The translations under genes were made by a program, and so were the position numbers. DNA of 40,248 bases from an uncultured Treponema sp. (lineage in GTDB: Bacteria > Spirochaetota > Spirochaetia > Treponematales > Treponemataceae): assembly GCA_947166355.1 (NCBI GenBank), contig CAMVDX010000022.1:1-40248 (forward strand), read 5' to 3'. Below the pieces are notes generated by a model. The model saw nothing but the letters and a program-made list of their open reading frames with translations. It did not search any database and was not told the origin of the DNA. Below are positions 7,624 to 16,234 of the stretch, one piece after another. The first letter of the stretch is position 1; the number at the start of each line of letters is the position of its first letter.

Positions 7624-9390
7624 ATGGCAAGAAATAAATTTGATACAGATGAAGAGATAGAACAGAAATTTAATCCTCATATAATAATGAGGCTTTCAAA
7701 GTGGATTAAACCTTATGCAGGCTGGATGGTGCTTTCGTGCGTTATTATGCTTGTGTCTTCTGCAATTTCACTTACCAGTCCATACTTGACCCGTATGGCA
7801 ATTGATAAGGCAATTCCATCGGCTAACTATCGGTTGTTAGTAATAATTTCTGCGGCATTGTTTTTGTCAACTCTTGTTGTGAGAATTCTGCTTGCAGAAA
7901 AACTTAAAATAATGACTCGTGTTGCGCAAAAAATTATTGTAAATATCCGCCGAGATGTTTTTATAAAACTTCAGTCGCTGCCGTTCAGTTATTTTGACAG
8001 TCGTCCACACGGTAAGATTTTGATTCGAGTTGTAAACTATGTAAACTCTCTTTCGGATTTACTTTCAAACGGTATTATTCAGCTGATTTCTGACTTATTT
8101 ACTTTGCTTGTAATCATTGGCTTTATGATTGCAATCGATGTCAAACTAACGTTAGTTTGTATGGCTGTTCTGCCTGTGCTTTTTATCATTCTTTTTTCAA
8201 TGAAGAAAAAACAGCACGAAGCCTGGAAACAGGAGAGTTATAAAAGATCAAACCTTACGGCTTATCTTTCTGAAAGCTTAAATGGAATGAAGGTAACTCA
8301 GAGTTTTGCACGCGAGAAAGTCAATCAGGGAATCTTTGATGAGCTTTGCCGTAAGTGTAAAACAGTCTGGATTCATGCTGTAAATATTAATAACATTATC
8401 TGGCCTTCTGTAGATATTCTTTCTACATTAGGTGTAACGTTAGTTTATCTTGCCGGAATCAACTGGCTTGGAGAAACTGTAACAATCGGTACTCTCGTTG
8501 CTTTTGCGGGATACATATGGCGTTTCTGGCAGCCTATTCAGAATCTCGGAAACTTCTACAATTCTATGGTAACAACTGGTGCCTATATTGAACGTATTTT
8601 TGAACTGCTTGATGAAAATGATGATATTACTGACAGACCTGGCGCACGAGAACTTCCTCCAATCCGCGGCCATGTACAGTTTGATCATGTTGACTTCAGT
8701 TATGAACCGGGTAATCCTATCTTAAAAAATGTTGATTTTACAATTACTCCCGGTATGACAGTTGCAATTGTAGGGCCTACAGGTGCTGGTAAAACAACAA
8801 TTGTAAATCTTTTAAGCCGTTTTTATAATGCAGACAAAGGTAGGGTTTTGATAGATGGAATTGATATTCAGGAGCTTTTGATAAAGTCTATACGTAAACA
8901 GGTTGGTGTAATGCTTCAGGATTCATTTTTATTCAGTGGTTCAATTATGGAAAATATCCGCTATGGGCGTCTTGATGCAACTGATGAAGAATGTATTGCT
9001 GCTGCAAAAGCTGTGCAGGCTCATGAATTTATTTCGGCCTTTCCGGAAGGATATAACAAAGTTCTTTCTGCAAACGGAGGTGGCTTGAGTCAGGGACAGA
9101 AGCAGCTTATAAGCTTTGCCCGAGTTCTTCTAAGTGATCCTCGCATACTTATTCTGGATGAAGCTACTTCTTCTGTAGATACACATACTGAAAAGGCATT
9201 ACAGCAAGGGCTTGGAGAGCTTTTAAAAGGGCGTACAAGCTTTATTATTGCACACCGCCTTTCTACAATACGCAATGCCGACATAATATTCTTTGTAGAT
9301 CATGGTGAAATTGTTGAACGTGGTAATCACGAGGAACTGATAAAGCTCGGTGGTCATTATGCAAAGATGGTAAATGGCATTTTCGCATAA
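7624..9390 (+). CDS. ABC exporter half-transporter, catalytic-site subunit
   Basis: This 588-residue partner of the preceding gene has a membrane domain at about residues 1-320 and an ATPase domain carrying Walker A GPTGAGKT (from residue 384), signature LSQGQ (488-492), Walker B ILILDE with catalytic E513, and the H-loop IAHR. The Gly-to-Gln change in the signature pairs with the Asp substitution in the partner. The consensus catalytic site is therefore made of this subunit's Walker motifs and the partner's intact LSGGQ. GAGGTG precedes the ATG, 22 bases after the first gene, so the two are co-expressed. The pair resembles well-studied heterodimeric exporters such as TM287/288; what it moves cannot be told from sequence. 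Confidence 0.9.
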   Translation: MARNKFDTDEEIEQKFNPHIIMRLSKWIKPYAGWMVLSCVIMLVSSAISLTSPYLTRMAIDKAIPSANYRLLVIISAALFLSTLVVRILLAEKLKIMTRVAQKIIVNIRRDVFIKLQSLPFSYFDSRPHGKILIRVVNYVNSLSDLLSNGIIQLISDLFTLLVIIGFMIAIDVKLTLVCMAVLPVLFIILFSMKKKQHEAWKQESYKRSNLTAYLSESLNGMKVTQSFAREKVNQGIFDELCRKCKTVWIHAVNINNIIWPSVDILSTLGVTLVYLAGINWLGETVTIGTLVAFAGYIWRFWQPIQNLGNFYNSMVTTGAYIERIFELLDENDDITDRPGARELPPIRGHVQFDHVDFSYEPGNPILKNVDFTITPGMTVAIVGPTGAGKTTIVNLLSRFYNADKGRVLIDGIDIQELLIKSIRKQVGVMLQDSFLFSGSIMENIRYGRLDATDEECIAAAKAVQAHEFISAFPEGYNKVLSANGGGLSQGQKQLISFARVLLSDPRILILDEATSSVDTHTEKALQQGLGELLKGRTSFIIAHRLSTIRNADIIFFVDHGEIVERGNHEELIKLGGHYAKMVNGIFA

Positions 9391-9585
9391 TGGATTGCCA
9401 CGTCGCTTTCGCTCCTCGCAATGACGAGTTCTTTGTCATTGCGAGCGCAGCAAAGCAATCTATTGCGTGGATTGTTATATCGCTTCGCTTCGCTCAATGA
9501 CGAATAAATGTCATTGCGAGCGCAGCGAAGCAATCCATTACGTGGATGAATTCTTTGTCATTGCGAGCGCAGCGAAGCAATCTAT
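9391..9585. repeat. Cluster of five family-1 palindromic repeats (REP-like)
   Basis: Five copies of a short repeat, alternating in orientation, lie at about 9391-9427, 9435-9462, 9468-9503 (degenerate), 9509-9538 and 9557-9585. The core is GTCATTGCGAGCGCAGCGAAG then CAATCYAT. Oppositely oriented neighbours can fold into long hairpins. The cluster starts one base after the exporter stop codon and ends at the MITE-like element. The same repeat occurs at 11106, 16081, 21955, 33214, 37558 and 38904. Similar TCATTGCGAG repeats are common in many bacterial genomes. Confidence 0.9.
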
Positions 9586-9589
9586 AAAA

Positions 9590-9804
9590 CAGGGCTTCCG
9601 CATTATAAAACGAATTTGAGAAAACATGGCTTCCGGTCGCGGCTTCGTGGTACAAAACCGCGCAATAATGCGCTACACGCTTTTTGTGGTATAGAAACTA
9701 TTACACCTGCCGCTTACGCGGCAGCCACAAAAAGAGTGTTTTTGTACCACGCCCCGCTCCCTCGCGCCAAGATTACGTAAATCTTTTATAATGCGGAAGC
9801 CCTG
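9590..9804. mobile_element. 215-bp MITE-like hairpin element, complete copy
   Basis: The element is bounded by perfect 21-bp inverted repeats at 9590-9610 (starting CAGGGCTTCCGC) and 9784-9804. Inner complementary arms include CGTGGTACAAAA (9646-9657) with TTTTGTACCACG (9740-9751) and a central GCCGC-TTAC-GCGGC. The single strand could thus fold along most of its length. The 9-bp direct repeat TCTATAAAA flanks it at 9581-9589 and 9806-9814, one base off the right terminus, as a target duplication would. It encodes no protein. Its left half recurs at 21844-21953. It has the features of a non-autonomous miniature inverted-repeat element; no matching transposase is in the window. Confidence 0.8.
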
Positions 9805-9833
9805 ATCTATAAAATTCAGACTCAAACCATCTG

Positions 9834-9862
9834 TTGAGAAAATCATTCCATAATGATAGAAT
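9834..9862 (+). promoter_or_regulatory. Promoter of fliG1 with a nearly absent 5' leader
   Basis: TTGAGA (9834-9839), a 17-base spacer and TAGAAT (9857-9862) form a good promoter. The -10 ends only nine bases before the fliG1 ATG, so transcription should begin about two or three bases before the start codon. No ribosome-binding site is present, in line with leaderless translation. Confidence 0.5.
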
Positions 9863-9871
9863 AAAATAGTT

Positions 9872-11068
9872 ATGAATTTAAACGATTTTCGTGCAAAGGC
9901 TTACGGTGCAGGAAAAACTCAAAATACAAATACCAGCCCCGCAGCTTCTGCTGATAATATAAAAGCAAAAGACCAGACAGAAAATAATCCTTCATCTTCT
10001 CAGGAACTTGAAAATTCTGTTTCTTTCTTAAAAACAGGTGGTCTTCTAAAAGTTCCAGTTGAGAAAACTTCTCCTGATGGAAAAGATTCTGTATATCGCC
10101 GGGTTGCAAAGTTTCTGCTGCTTATAGGTGAAGATGAAGCGGCTAAAATTCTACCACATCTTTCAGAAACTCAGATAGAAAAAATCATTCCGGAAATTGC
10201 TTCAATCCGTACGGTGAGCAAAGAAGAAGCAGCCGTAATTATGGAGGAGTTCAACGGACTTCTTAATAAAGCCCGTCAGGAGGGTGGAGTAGAAACTGCC
10301 CGTGAAATGCTTGAAAAGGCTTACGGAAAAAAACGTGCCGACGAGCTTCTTAAAAAAGCAATGCCGCTGGAAGGAAAGGTTCCGTTTAATTATCTTAAGG
10401 ATGCCGATAACGAGCGTATTTATCTATTGATAAAAGATGAAAATCCTGGCGTTCAGAGCATGGTTCTTTCTCATCTGGAACCAAAGAAAGCTGCAAAAAT
10501 TATTAATCTGATGACTCCAGAAGAAAAAAAAGAAGTAGTTGTGCGTCTCGCGAAAATGGAACCTGTTAGTCCTGATGTTCTGCGGCGTGTAGATCAGGCT
10601 ATGCACGAGAAGTCGCTTAATCAAACTGTTGAAAAGGCTGAAAATATCGACGGCCGCAATGCACTTGCACAGATTCTTAAAAAGATGGATGTAGGTGCAG
10701 AAAATGATATTCTGACCTATCTTAGTGAAGATGATCCGGATCTTGGACAGGATCTCAGAAGTCGTCTTTTTACAATGGATGATGTTGTAAAATCTGACGA
10801 CCGCTTTGTTCAGGAAAAGCTCCACGAAATGAGTGAAGCAGATATTGCTTATCTTATTGCGGCCAAGCCAGATGATTTCCGCGAAAAGATTTTGAGCAAC
10901 ATTTCTGCAGGCCGCCGTGCTGAGGTTCGTGCTCAGGAAGATATTTTAAAACCAATGCGCCGTTCTGACTGCGAGCGCATTACATCGGAGTTTTTCAGTA
11001 AACTTCGCCGTGCATTCGAAGAGGGGCATTTAATTATTCAAGACAGGAACGACGACGTGTTCGTGTAA
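9872..11068 (+). CDS. fliG1: FliG1-like flagellar motor switch paralogue
   Basis: This 398-residue FliG homologue has an N-terminal FliG domain (about 73-170) after a low-complexity, Ser/Asn/Thr-rich stretch of 70 residues. The middle domain (about 175-260) has ENPGVQSMVLSHLEP in place of the usual EHPQ-type motif. The C-terminal torque domain (about 290-390) has LSNIS near 341-345. Against the E. coli pattern, positions of Arg281, Asp288 and Asp289 are G347, A354 and Q355, while Arg297 is kept (R363). Spirochaetes carry two FliGs; FliG1 is the divergent one and in Borrelia is dispensable for flagellar assembly but affects swimming in viscous media. The N-terminal extension and lost charges fit FliG1, not FliG2. 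Confidence 0.8.
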   Translation: MNLNDFRAKAYGAGKTQNTNTSPAASADNIKAKDQTENNPSSSQELENSVSFLKTGGLLKVPVEKTSPDGKDSVYRRVAKFLLLIGEDEAAKILPHLSETQIEKIIPEIASIRTVSKEEAAVIMEEFNGLLNKARQEGGVETAREMLEKAYGKKRADELLKKAMPLEGKVPFNYLKDADNERIYLLIKDENPGVQSMVLSHLEPKKAAKIINLMTPEEKKEVVVRLAKMEPVSPDVLRRVDQAMHEKSLNQTVEKAENIDGRNALAQILKKMDVGAENDILTYLSEDDPDLGQDLRSRLFTMDDVVKSDDRFVQEKLHEMSEADIAYLIAAKPDDFREKILSNISAGRRAEVRAQEDILKPMRRSDCERITSEFFSKLRRAFEEGHLIIQDRNDDVFV

Positions 11069-11105
11069 AAAACATAATAAAAAAAAGCCTTGGGCGCATG
11101 TACAT

Positions 11106-11228
11106 GTAAAAAAGTCACTGCGAGAAGCCTGAGGTACATTTTCGTGAAAAAAACGCCATTGCGAGGAACTTAAAACGACGTGGCAATCCATTATATAGAG
11201 GGCTTCGTGTTTTGCGTCTGCAATGACG
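11106..11228. repeat. Degenerate family-1 repeats before the M16 gene
   Basis: Decayed pieces of the TCATTGCGAG repeat (for example CACTGCGAG, CATTGCGAGG, GACGTGGCAATCCAT and TGCAATGACGG) fill most of the 170 bases between fliG1 and the M16 peptidase gene. The last piece runs into the GGAGG ribosome-binding site (11228-11232) of the downstream gene. Confidence 0.6.
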
Positions 11229-11238
11229 GAGGAATAAA

Positions 11239-14200
11239 ATGTTTAACTTTACAGATTCAAATAATATTGGAAAGTCCTACAAAGACTTTGTTCTTATTTC
11301 AATTGATGAACTTCCAGATTATAAGGCAGTTGGAGTTTATCTGCGCCACAAAATTACAGGATTAGAGGTTTATCACATAATAAAGGAAGATAAGGAAAAT
11401 CTTTTTGCTTATGCATTCCGTACCCTGGATAAAACTTCGCGAGGTGTTGCTCATATCATGGAGCATTCGGTACTTTGTGGAAGTGAAAAGTATCCTTTAA
11501 AAGAGCCTTTTATCACTCTTGCTTCTACAAGCCTGAATACTTTTTTGAATGCACTTACTTATCCTGATAAAACTGTTTACCCGGGAGCCTCTGTTGTAAA
11601 GGCAGATTACTTTAATATGATGGATGTTTACGGTGATGCCGTCTTCTTTCCAAAGCTTGAGCACAGCACCTTTATTCAGGAAGGTCATCGTGTTGAAATG
11701 GATGAAAATGGTAAACTCAGCATTCAAGGTGTCGTTTATAACGAAATGAAGGGTAATTATTCTTCATTCCAACCGATTGCTTTTAGTGATTTGATTTCAG
11801 CAATGTTTCCAGAAAGTTATCCGGCCTTTGATTCTGGTGGAGACCCTCTTCATATTCCGGAACTTACTTATCAGGAATTTCTTGATTTTCATCAAAAATT
11901 CTATAGTCCTGATAACTGTCTTTTGTTTTTATATGGAGATATTCCTACTGCTGAACAGCTTGATTTTATTGATGAGCGCTTTATCAGCCGTCTTATCAAA
12001 AAATATGATTGTCGCGAGGGCGGCGCAATCTGTAATATAAATGTGACTTCAAAGAAGCCCGTTATAAAGCCTGAAATTAAAGACCTCTTGAAACTTGAAT
12101 TTGTAAAAGAATCATGTTCATTAAAAACATATGCACCAGAAACCGGTTCTACAGGAAGTTTAGTAACTCTAAACTGGTATTCTGGTAAAGCCAATATGGA
12201 GAAATATTTTTTGAGTGAAGTGCTCTGTGGCAATGACAGCTCTCCGCTTGCCCGTGTACTCAAAGATTCAAAGTTAGGTGATGACGTACAGTTTCAAAGC
12301 TTCGGTCAGTTCTCCGAAGAGTTTTATACAGTCGGACTTTGGGGTGTAAAAAAAGGAGATGAAGAAAAGGTTTTCAAGCTTATTGAAAAAACTCTTCATG
12401 ATATTTATGAAAAGGGTGTTTCTCAGAAAGATATTGATTCTGCCGTTATGGGCATAGATTTTGCTTTGCGTGAAGTAAACCGTTACTGGGGACCTTTCTC
12501 TATTCAGATTATGGAAAAAGCCTTGAAGGGATGGTGTAATGGAGAATCTTGTTTGTCTCAGCTAACGCCAATTACTTCTTTTGAAAAAGTAAAAAATGCC
12601 TTACGCTCTGATCCTGATTACACAAAAAAGCTTATTAAGAAATATTTTATCGACGGCGGTATTACGGGTGAAAATAATTTCGGAAATAATGTAATGGTAA
12701 AATTTGTTTCCGAGCCTTCTGATACATATTTTAAAGAACGAGAAGATGCAGAATCTGCTCTTATTGAAAAACTTGAAAAATCTATAGACCGTGAGCAGTT
12801 AAAAAAAGATTTAGACGAGCTTCATTCTTATCAGCAGCATATAGAAACTGCAGAAGAAACAGCCTGCATTCCAACAACAAAAATCAATGAGTTGGAACGA
12901 AAAATAGATATTCCGAAAACTTCGCTTGAATTTGTCAAAGGTGCAGACGGCAGCGATATTCCACTTTTTATAAGCTGCGAAGATACAAACGGAATTTTTT
13001 ATGCAGATATTCTTTTTCCATTTGATAATTTACCGGCACAGTATGTACAGCATGTTCCATTCCTTGCTGATGTTATGACAAATCTCGGCTGGAACGGAAA
13101 AGGCTGGGATGTCTGTACAACAGAATCTTCTTGTGTAATGGGTGATATCTGGGGACGCACTTTATGCGGTGCTGTAAGTGATGCTCCAGAGTGTCTTGTT
13201 GAAGCAGAACGTTACCGTAATTATAACTTTATCGGTCGTAACTGGATAGGTCTGATCTGTAAGGCGCTTACTTCCCGTGCAGAAGAAGCTCTGGATATGC
13301 TTGCACAGATAATTACAAAAATGGACTTTGATGATTACAAACATCTTGAAACTTTAATCGGTGAACTTAAAGCGGAAAAGAAAAACAGCCTTGTGTCTAA
13401 CGGTCGCGAATATACCCAAAAACGTGCGCGTTCAACCTGGAGTGCGAACCTTGCCCTCAATGAAATTATGTGGGGCGTTAGTCAGCTGCATACTGTATCT
13501 GGTTATAAAAAACATGATGCTAAAAAACTGTTAGAGACCTTTGCCTATATGTACAGAGAGTGTATAAAGGCAGGTGGAATTATCCATGTAACAGCAGATG
13601 AACAGTCTTTAAAAATTCTGCGGCCTCTTCTTCAAGGTTTTGCACAAAAAGCGGGAATAACAAAGCTTTTACCGGTTCATAAGTTTACTATGGAAGAACT
13701 AAAGCCTTATATCTGGCAGGCAGATGAAGCCTCTGGTTCTGAACTTCAGATTATAAAAGTACCAGGACAAACTGGTTATGCCGCAGCAGTTATTCCTGCT
13801 TCTCAATATCTTACAAAAGAAGCTGCAGCAGAAAATATTTTTGCTTCCTGGGTATCAAGTCATACGCTTTGGGATAAAATCAGAACGACAGGTGGGGCTT
13901 ACGGTGCAAACTGCTGGGTAGATAATATGGAACGTCAGGTAATTATGACTACTTACCGAGATCCTACACCTTCAAAGTCCATACAAGTATATCTTGAGTC
14001 CTTAAAAGAATTATGCAGTACACCAATTTCTAAAGAAGAGGTTGAAAAGACAATAGTTGCGGCTTATGGAAATGCAATTATTCCGGCCTGTCCTAAAGAC
14101 CGTGGAGAGCGCAGTTTTGAAGGAATGCTGTATGCTAATCCGCAGTCATTTAAGCAGAAGAGGGTAGATAATGTTCTTGAGGTAACAGAAGATGATGTTG

Positions 14201-14319
14201 AAAAGGCAGCGGACCGTTTTTATGAAGCTTCTGTCAAAAAATGTACAAAAGCAATCTTCTGTAATAAATCAGGTAAATCAGATGAATTTGCTGGAAATAT
14301 TATAAAAATTCCGCTATAA
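11239..14319 (+). CDS. M16C zinc metallopeptidase, presequence-protease (PreP/Cym1) type
   Basis: This 1026-residue two-halved M16 peptidase carries the inverted zinc motif HxxEH at H72-E75-H76 (AHIMEHSVLCGSEKYPLKEPF), with a third ligand Glu in VYNEMKG near residue 170. The M16C-associated linker region and a second, non-catalytic M16 half follow, ending with a RTTGGAYGANCW-type substrate-clamping motif. M16C enzymes degrade unfolded peptides in a closed chamber. No signal peptide is visible, so it is probably cytoplasmic. GGAGG lies six bases before the ATG. A 72-codon gene follows within 60 bases without an intervening terminator and may be co-transcribed. Confidence 0.9.
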   Translation: MFNFTDSNNIGKSYKDFVLISIDELPDYKAVGVYLRHKITGLEVYHIIKEDKENLFAYAFRTLDKTSRGVAHIMEHSVLCGSEKYPLKEPFITLASTSLNTFLNALTYPDKTVYPGASVVKADYFNMMDVYGDAVFFPKLEHSTFIQEGHRVEMDENGKLSIQGVVYNEMKGNYSSFQPIAFSDLISAMFPESYPAFDSGGDPLHIPELTYQEFLDFHQKFYSPDNCLLFLYGDIPTAEQLDFIDERFISRLIKKYDCREGGAICNINVTSKKPVIKPEIKDLLKLEFVKESCSLKTYAPETGSTGSLVTLNWYSGKANMEKYFLSEVLCGNDSSPLARVLKDSKLGDDVQFQSFGQFSEEFYTVGLWGVKKGDEEKVFKLIEKTLHDIYEKGVSQKDIDSAVMGIDFALREVNRYWGPFSIQIMEKALKGWCNGESCLSQLTPITSFEKVKNALRSDPDYTKKLIKKYFIDGGITGENNFGNNVMVKFVSEPSDTYFKEREDAESALIEKLEKSIDREQLKKDLDELHSYQQHIETAEETACIPTTKINELERKIDIPKTSLEFVKGADGSDIPLFISCEDTNGIFYADILFPFDNLPAQYVQHVPFLADVMTNLGWNGKGWDVCTTESSCVMGDIWGRTLCGAVSDAPECLVEAERYRNYNFIGRNWIGLICKALTSRAEEALDMLAQIITKMDFDDYKHLETLIGELKAEKKNSLVSNGREYTQKRARSTWSANLALNEIMWGVSQLHTVSGYKKHDAKKLLETFAYMYRECIKAGGIIHVTADEQSLKILRPLLQGFAQKAGITKLLPVHKFTMEELKPYIWQADEASGSELQIIKVPGQTGYAAAVIPASQYLTKEAAAENIFASWVSSHTLWDKIRTTGGAYGANCWVDNMERQVIMTTYRDPTPSKSIQVYLESLKELCSTPISKEEVEKTIVAAYGNAIIPACPKDRGERSFEGMLYANPQSFKQKRVDNVLEVTEDDVEKAADRFYEASVKKCTKAIFCNKSGKSDEFAGNIIKIPL

Positions 14320-14376
14320 TTTTTATATTCTAATTGAATTATAGACACCTTAAGATTTTAGAGGAGAAAGCCATTT

Positions 14377-14595
14377 ATGGATAAAAAAATGATGCAGTGC
14401 ATAAAAATGATGCGCGATTTGGTTTCAGATGTACAGGGTGCTCCTTTTCCAAGTGGAGAGCTCAAACATGAGCTTTATGAAATCTGGTATGAACATGCAC
14501 AGCGTGCCGCAGTAGAGTGTTTTGAGTATCTGAATGATAATTTTCCAGAAGAACAGAAACAGCTTGATAAATCTATAGATAAGCTTTTCAAGTAA
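14377..14595 (+). CDS. Small hypothetical protein, 72 residues
   Basis: This short, likely soluble helical protein has paired Met residues at the start (MDKKMMQCIKMMRDL), a central HELYEIWYEHAQRAAVECFEYL segment and an acidic/Lys-rich end. GAGGAG lies upstream of the ATG at a usable distance, and a strong terminator follows, so it is a real gene and the last of the transcript that begins with the M16 peptidase or fliG1. I do not recognise the family. There is no signal peptide or membrane segment. Confidence 0.75.
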   Translation: MDKKMMQCIKMMRDLVSDVQGAPFPSGELKHELYEIWYEHAQRAAVECFEYLNDNFPEEQKQLDKSIDKLFK

Positions 14596-14618
14596 TTTCA
14601 AATAGTAAATCTATTAAT

Positions 14619-14653
14619 AAAAAGCCGTCAATAAAAAATTGACGGCTTTTTTT
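14619..14653 (+). terminator. Intrinsic terminator after the 72-residue ORF
   Basis: AAAAAGCCGTCAAT (14619-14632), a five-A loop and ATTGACGGC plus T-run (14638-14653) make a 14-bp perfect stem followed by T residues. The A-run on the left makes it usable in both directions. Confidence 0.9.
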
Positions 14654-14902
14654 ATAGATTTCTGGCTGAGTTTGCTGCGCAATCATCGTAGTGTCAGGAA
14701 TAGAAATGACATACAGGTTGTTATTATCGGGCTTGACCCGATAATCTTTCTTAAGTTTTTTTTCAAAATGTCGACAATAAATATATAGAAATGGCATTAA
14801 CGGGTATGATAGTCAGCAAGTTCAGCCTGGGGCTTTTGACTTAACTCCGTAAAATGTATGTCATTATCGGGTTAGATCAGATAATCCATAAAGGTTTTTT
14901 AG
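14654..14902. repeat. Gene-free stretch with two family-2 palindromes
   Basis: Two copies of the ATTATCGGG-CTTGA-CCCGATAAT palindrome lie at 14723-14745 (perfect arms) and 14863-14885 (decayed: GGGTTAGATCAG). Between them I see no gene, RNA or strong promoter. The second copy ends 17 bases before the next start codon. Confidence 0.75.
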
Positions 14903-16078
14903 ATGAAGTCGAATACAAAGTTATCAAACGATTATAAATTTGGATTTACCGGAGCAAAAAAGAAAATCGGTATAAATAACTGGCGTTTTGTGTTTAATGC
15001 AATTAACACCTTCAGCGGCGCAGAACAGATGTTTTATATCGAATTTGAAATGCTTAATCCCTGGAGTTCAAGCGATGTTGTACAGCTTGGTTTTAAACCT
15101 CGTGTAAAAATTTCAGCGGACGACTTACAGTATGCTCTTGCCGGCACTGATTCAGCAAAAAATATTTCTACAGAAGCAATAGTTCAGCCGTCGTACTGTG
15201 CTGTACGTGTAGGCACTTTTGGAAAAGAGGGGAAACAGCTTTGTGCTTATTATCCCGTTAAGCAGGTAAAATTCAATACAAAACCTTTTGAAATTATTGT
15301 TGACAATAAATATTTTAATGAAACAAAAATCGGCGGTTTTATAAATGTTCCTGAAGAAGAAAAAGCTGCTCATCCGGAACTTTTGTGTGAATCAGGTTAT
15401 GCAAAATGGGATATCAACTATACTATAAAAAATAATTATAAATCTGGTTATAAGTCAGATTTAATTAGATGGTTTCCATTTGGTCTTCAAACAGTATTCA
15501 GCGGTACAATTCATTTTGATGGAATTGAATATGCAATTGATCCTAAACGCTGCTGTGGATATTCTGAGCGCTTCTGGGGCAAAGGCATGCCGGAACCTTT
15601 TTTTCACATTTCTGCAGCAAGTCTTACAAGTGTGATTTCTGGAAAGACTTTATTTGATTCTTCTTTTGCTATCTGTGGTATTTTTGATGAAAGAATTTCT
15701 TTTATAGGAAAACTTGAAGATATCAATATTGAACTTTGTGCAGATGGTTCAAAACGTTCTTTTTCTGTTGTCTGGGATTGTTCACAGATGCCGGAAAACG
15801 AAAATCCCGAAGAAAACCTTTTGCATTGGAGTGCCAGCCTTAACAGCAAGGAGTGGGTAATTGATATTGATGTTTTCTGTAAAATCCGGGAACTTATAAA
15901 TCGTACAATTGAATTGCCGGAAGGAAAACGTCAGGTCTTAAACCTTCTGGAGGGTGGAACTGGAACCGGAGAACTTAAGCTTTATAAACATATCGGAAAT
16001 ACTCTGGAACAGATAGAACATGCAACTCTGACAAAAGTTTTCAGTGAATTCGGACATATAGAAGAAGGCGAATTCTAA
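14903..16078 (+). CDS. Conserved-looking protein of unknown function, 391 residues
   Basis: I do not recognise a family with confidence. The sequence is rich in predicted beta strands and aromatic residues, with no signal peptide or membrane segment. Notable blocks are INNWRFVFNAINTFSGAEQMFYIEFEM (near the N-terminus), RWFPFGLQTVFSGTIHFDGIEYAIDP and CGYSERFWGKGMPEPFFHISAAS in the middle. The pattern of paired Trp/Phe-rich strands recalls lipocalin-like tocopherol-cyclase/AttH folds that bind hydrophobic ligands, but this is only a resemblance. AAGG lies eight bases before the ATG. It stands alone between repeat-filled gaps. Confidence 0.75.
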   Translation: MKSNTKLSNDYKFGFTGAKKKIGINNWRFVFNAINTFSGAEQMFYIEFEMLNPWSSSDVVQLGFKPRVKISADDLQYALAGTDSAKNISTEAIVQPSYCAVRVGTFGKEGKQLCAYYPVKQVKFNTKPFEIIVDNKYFNETKIGGFINVPEEEKAAHPELLCESGYAKWDINYTIKNNYKSGYKSDLIRWFPFGLQTVFSGTIHFDGIEYAIDPKRCCGYSERFWGKGMPEPFFHISAASLTSVISGKTLFDSSFAICGIFDERISFIGKLEDINIELCADGSKRSFSVVWDCSQMPENENPEENLLHWSASLNSKEWVIDIDVFCKIRELINRTIELPEGKRQVLNLLEGGTGTGELKLYKHIGNTLEQIEHATLTKVFSEFGHIEEGEF

Positions 16079-16080
16079 AA

Positions 16081-16180
16081 ATGGATTACTTCGGCTGCGC
16101 CTCGTAATGACAGAAATAGGGTGATTGAGAGAAGCAGCACAGTAACTACATTGCGAGCACGAAGTGCGTGGCAATCCATT
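16081..16180. repeat. Degenerate family-1 repeat pair
   Basis: ATGGATTACTTCGG...CTCGTAATGACAG and, inverted relative to it, ACATTGCGAGCACGAAGTGCGTGGCAATCCAT are decayed copies of the TCATTGCGAG repeat. They occupy the gap between the 391-residue gene and clpB. Confidence 0.65.
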
Positions 16181-16234
16181 TTTTTATTGCCGTAATTCAA
16201 AATCATTATTATTTTTAAAATGAAGGTGATGATT

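Noticed and set aside
9391..9585. Possible CRISPR array
   Set aside because: Repeats alternate in orientation, vary in sequence and have spacers of unequal length; no cas genes are near. They are REP-like palindromes.
11180..11365. Short plus-strand reading frame overlapping the start of the M16 gene
   Set aside because: It lies in repeat remnants and out of frame over a well-supported gene with GGAGG before its ATG.
16181..16234. CIRCE heat-shock operator before clpB
   Set aside because: No TTAGCACTC-N9-GAGTGCTAA-like sequence is present in the short upstream region.
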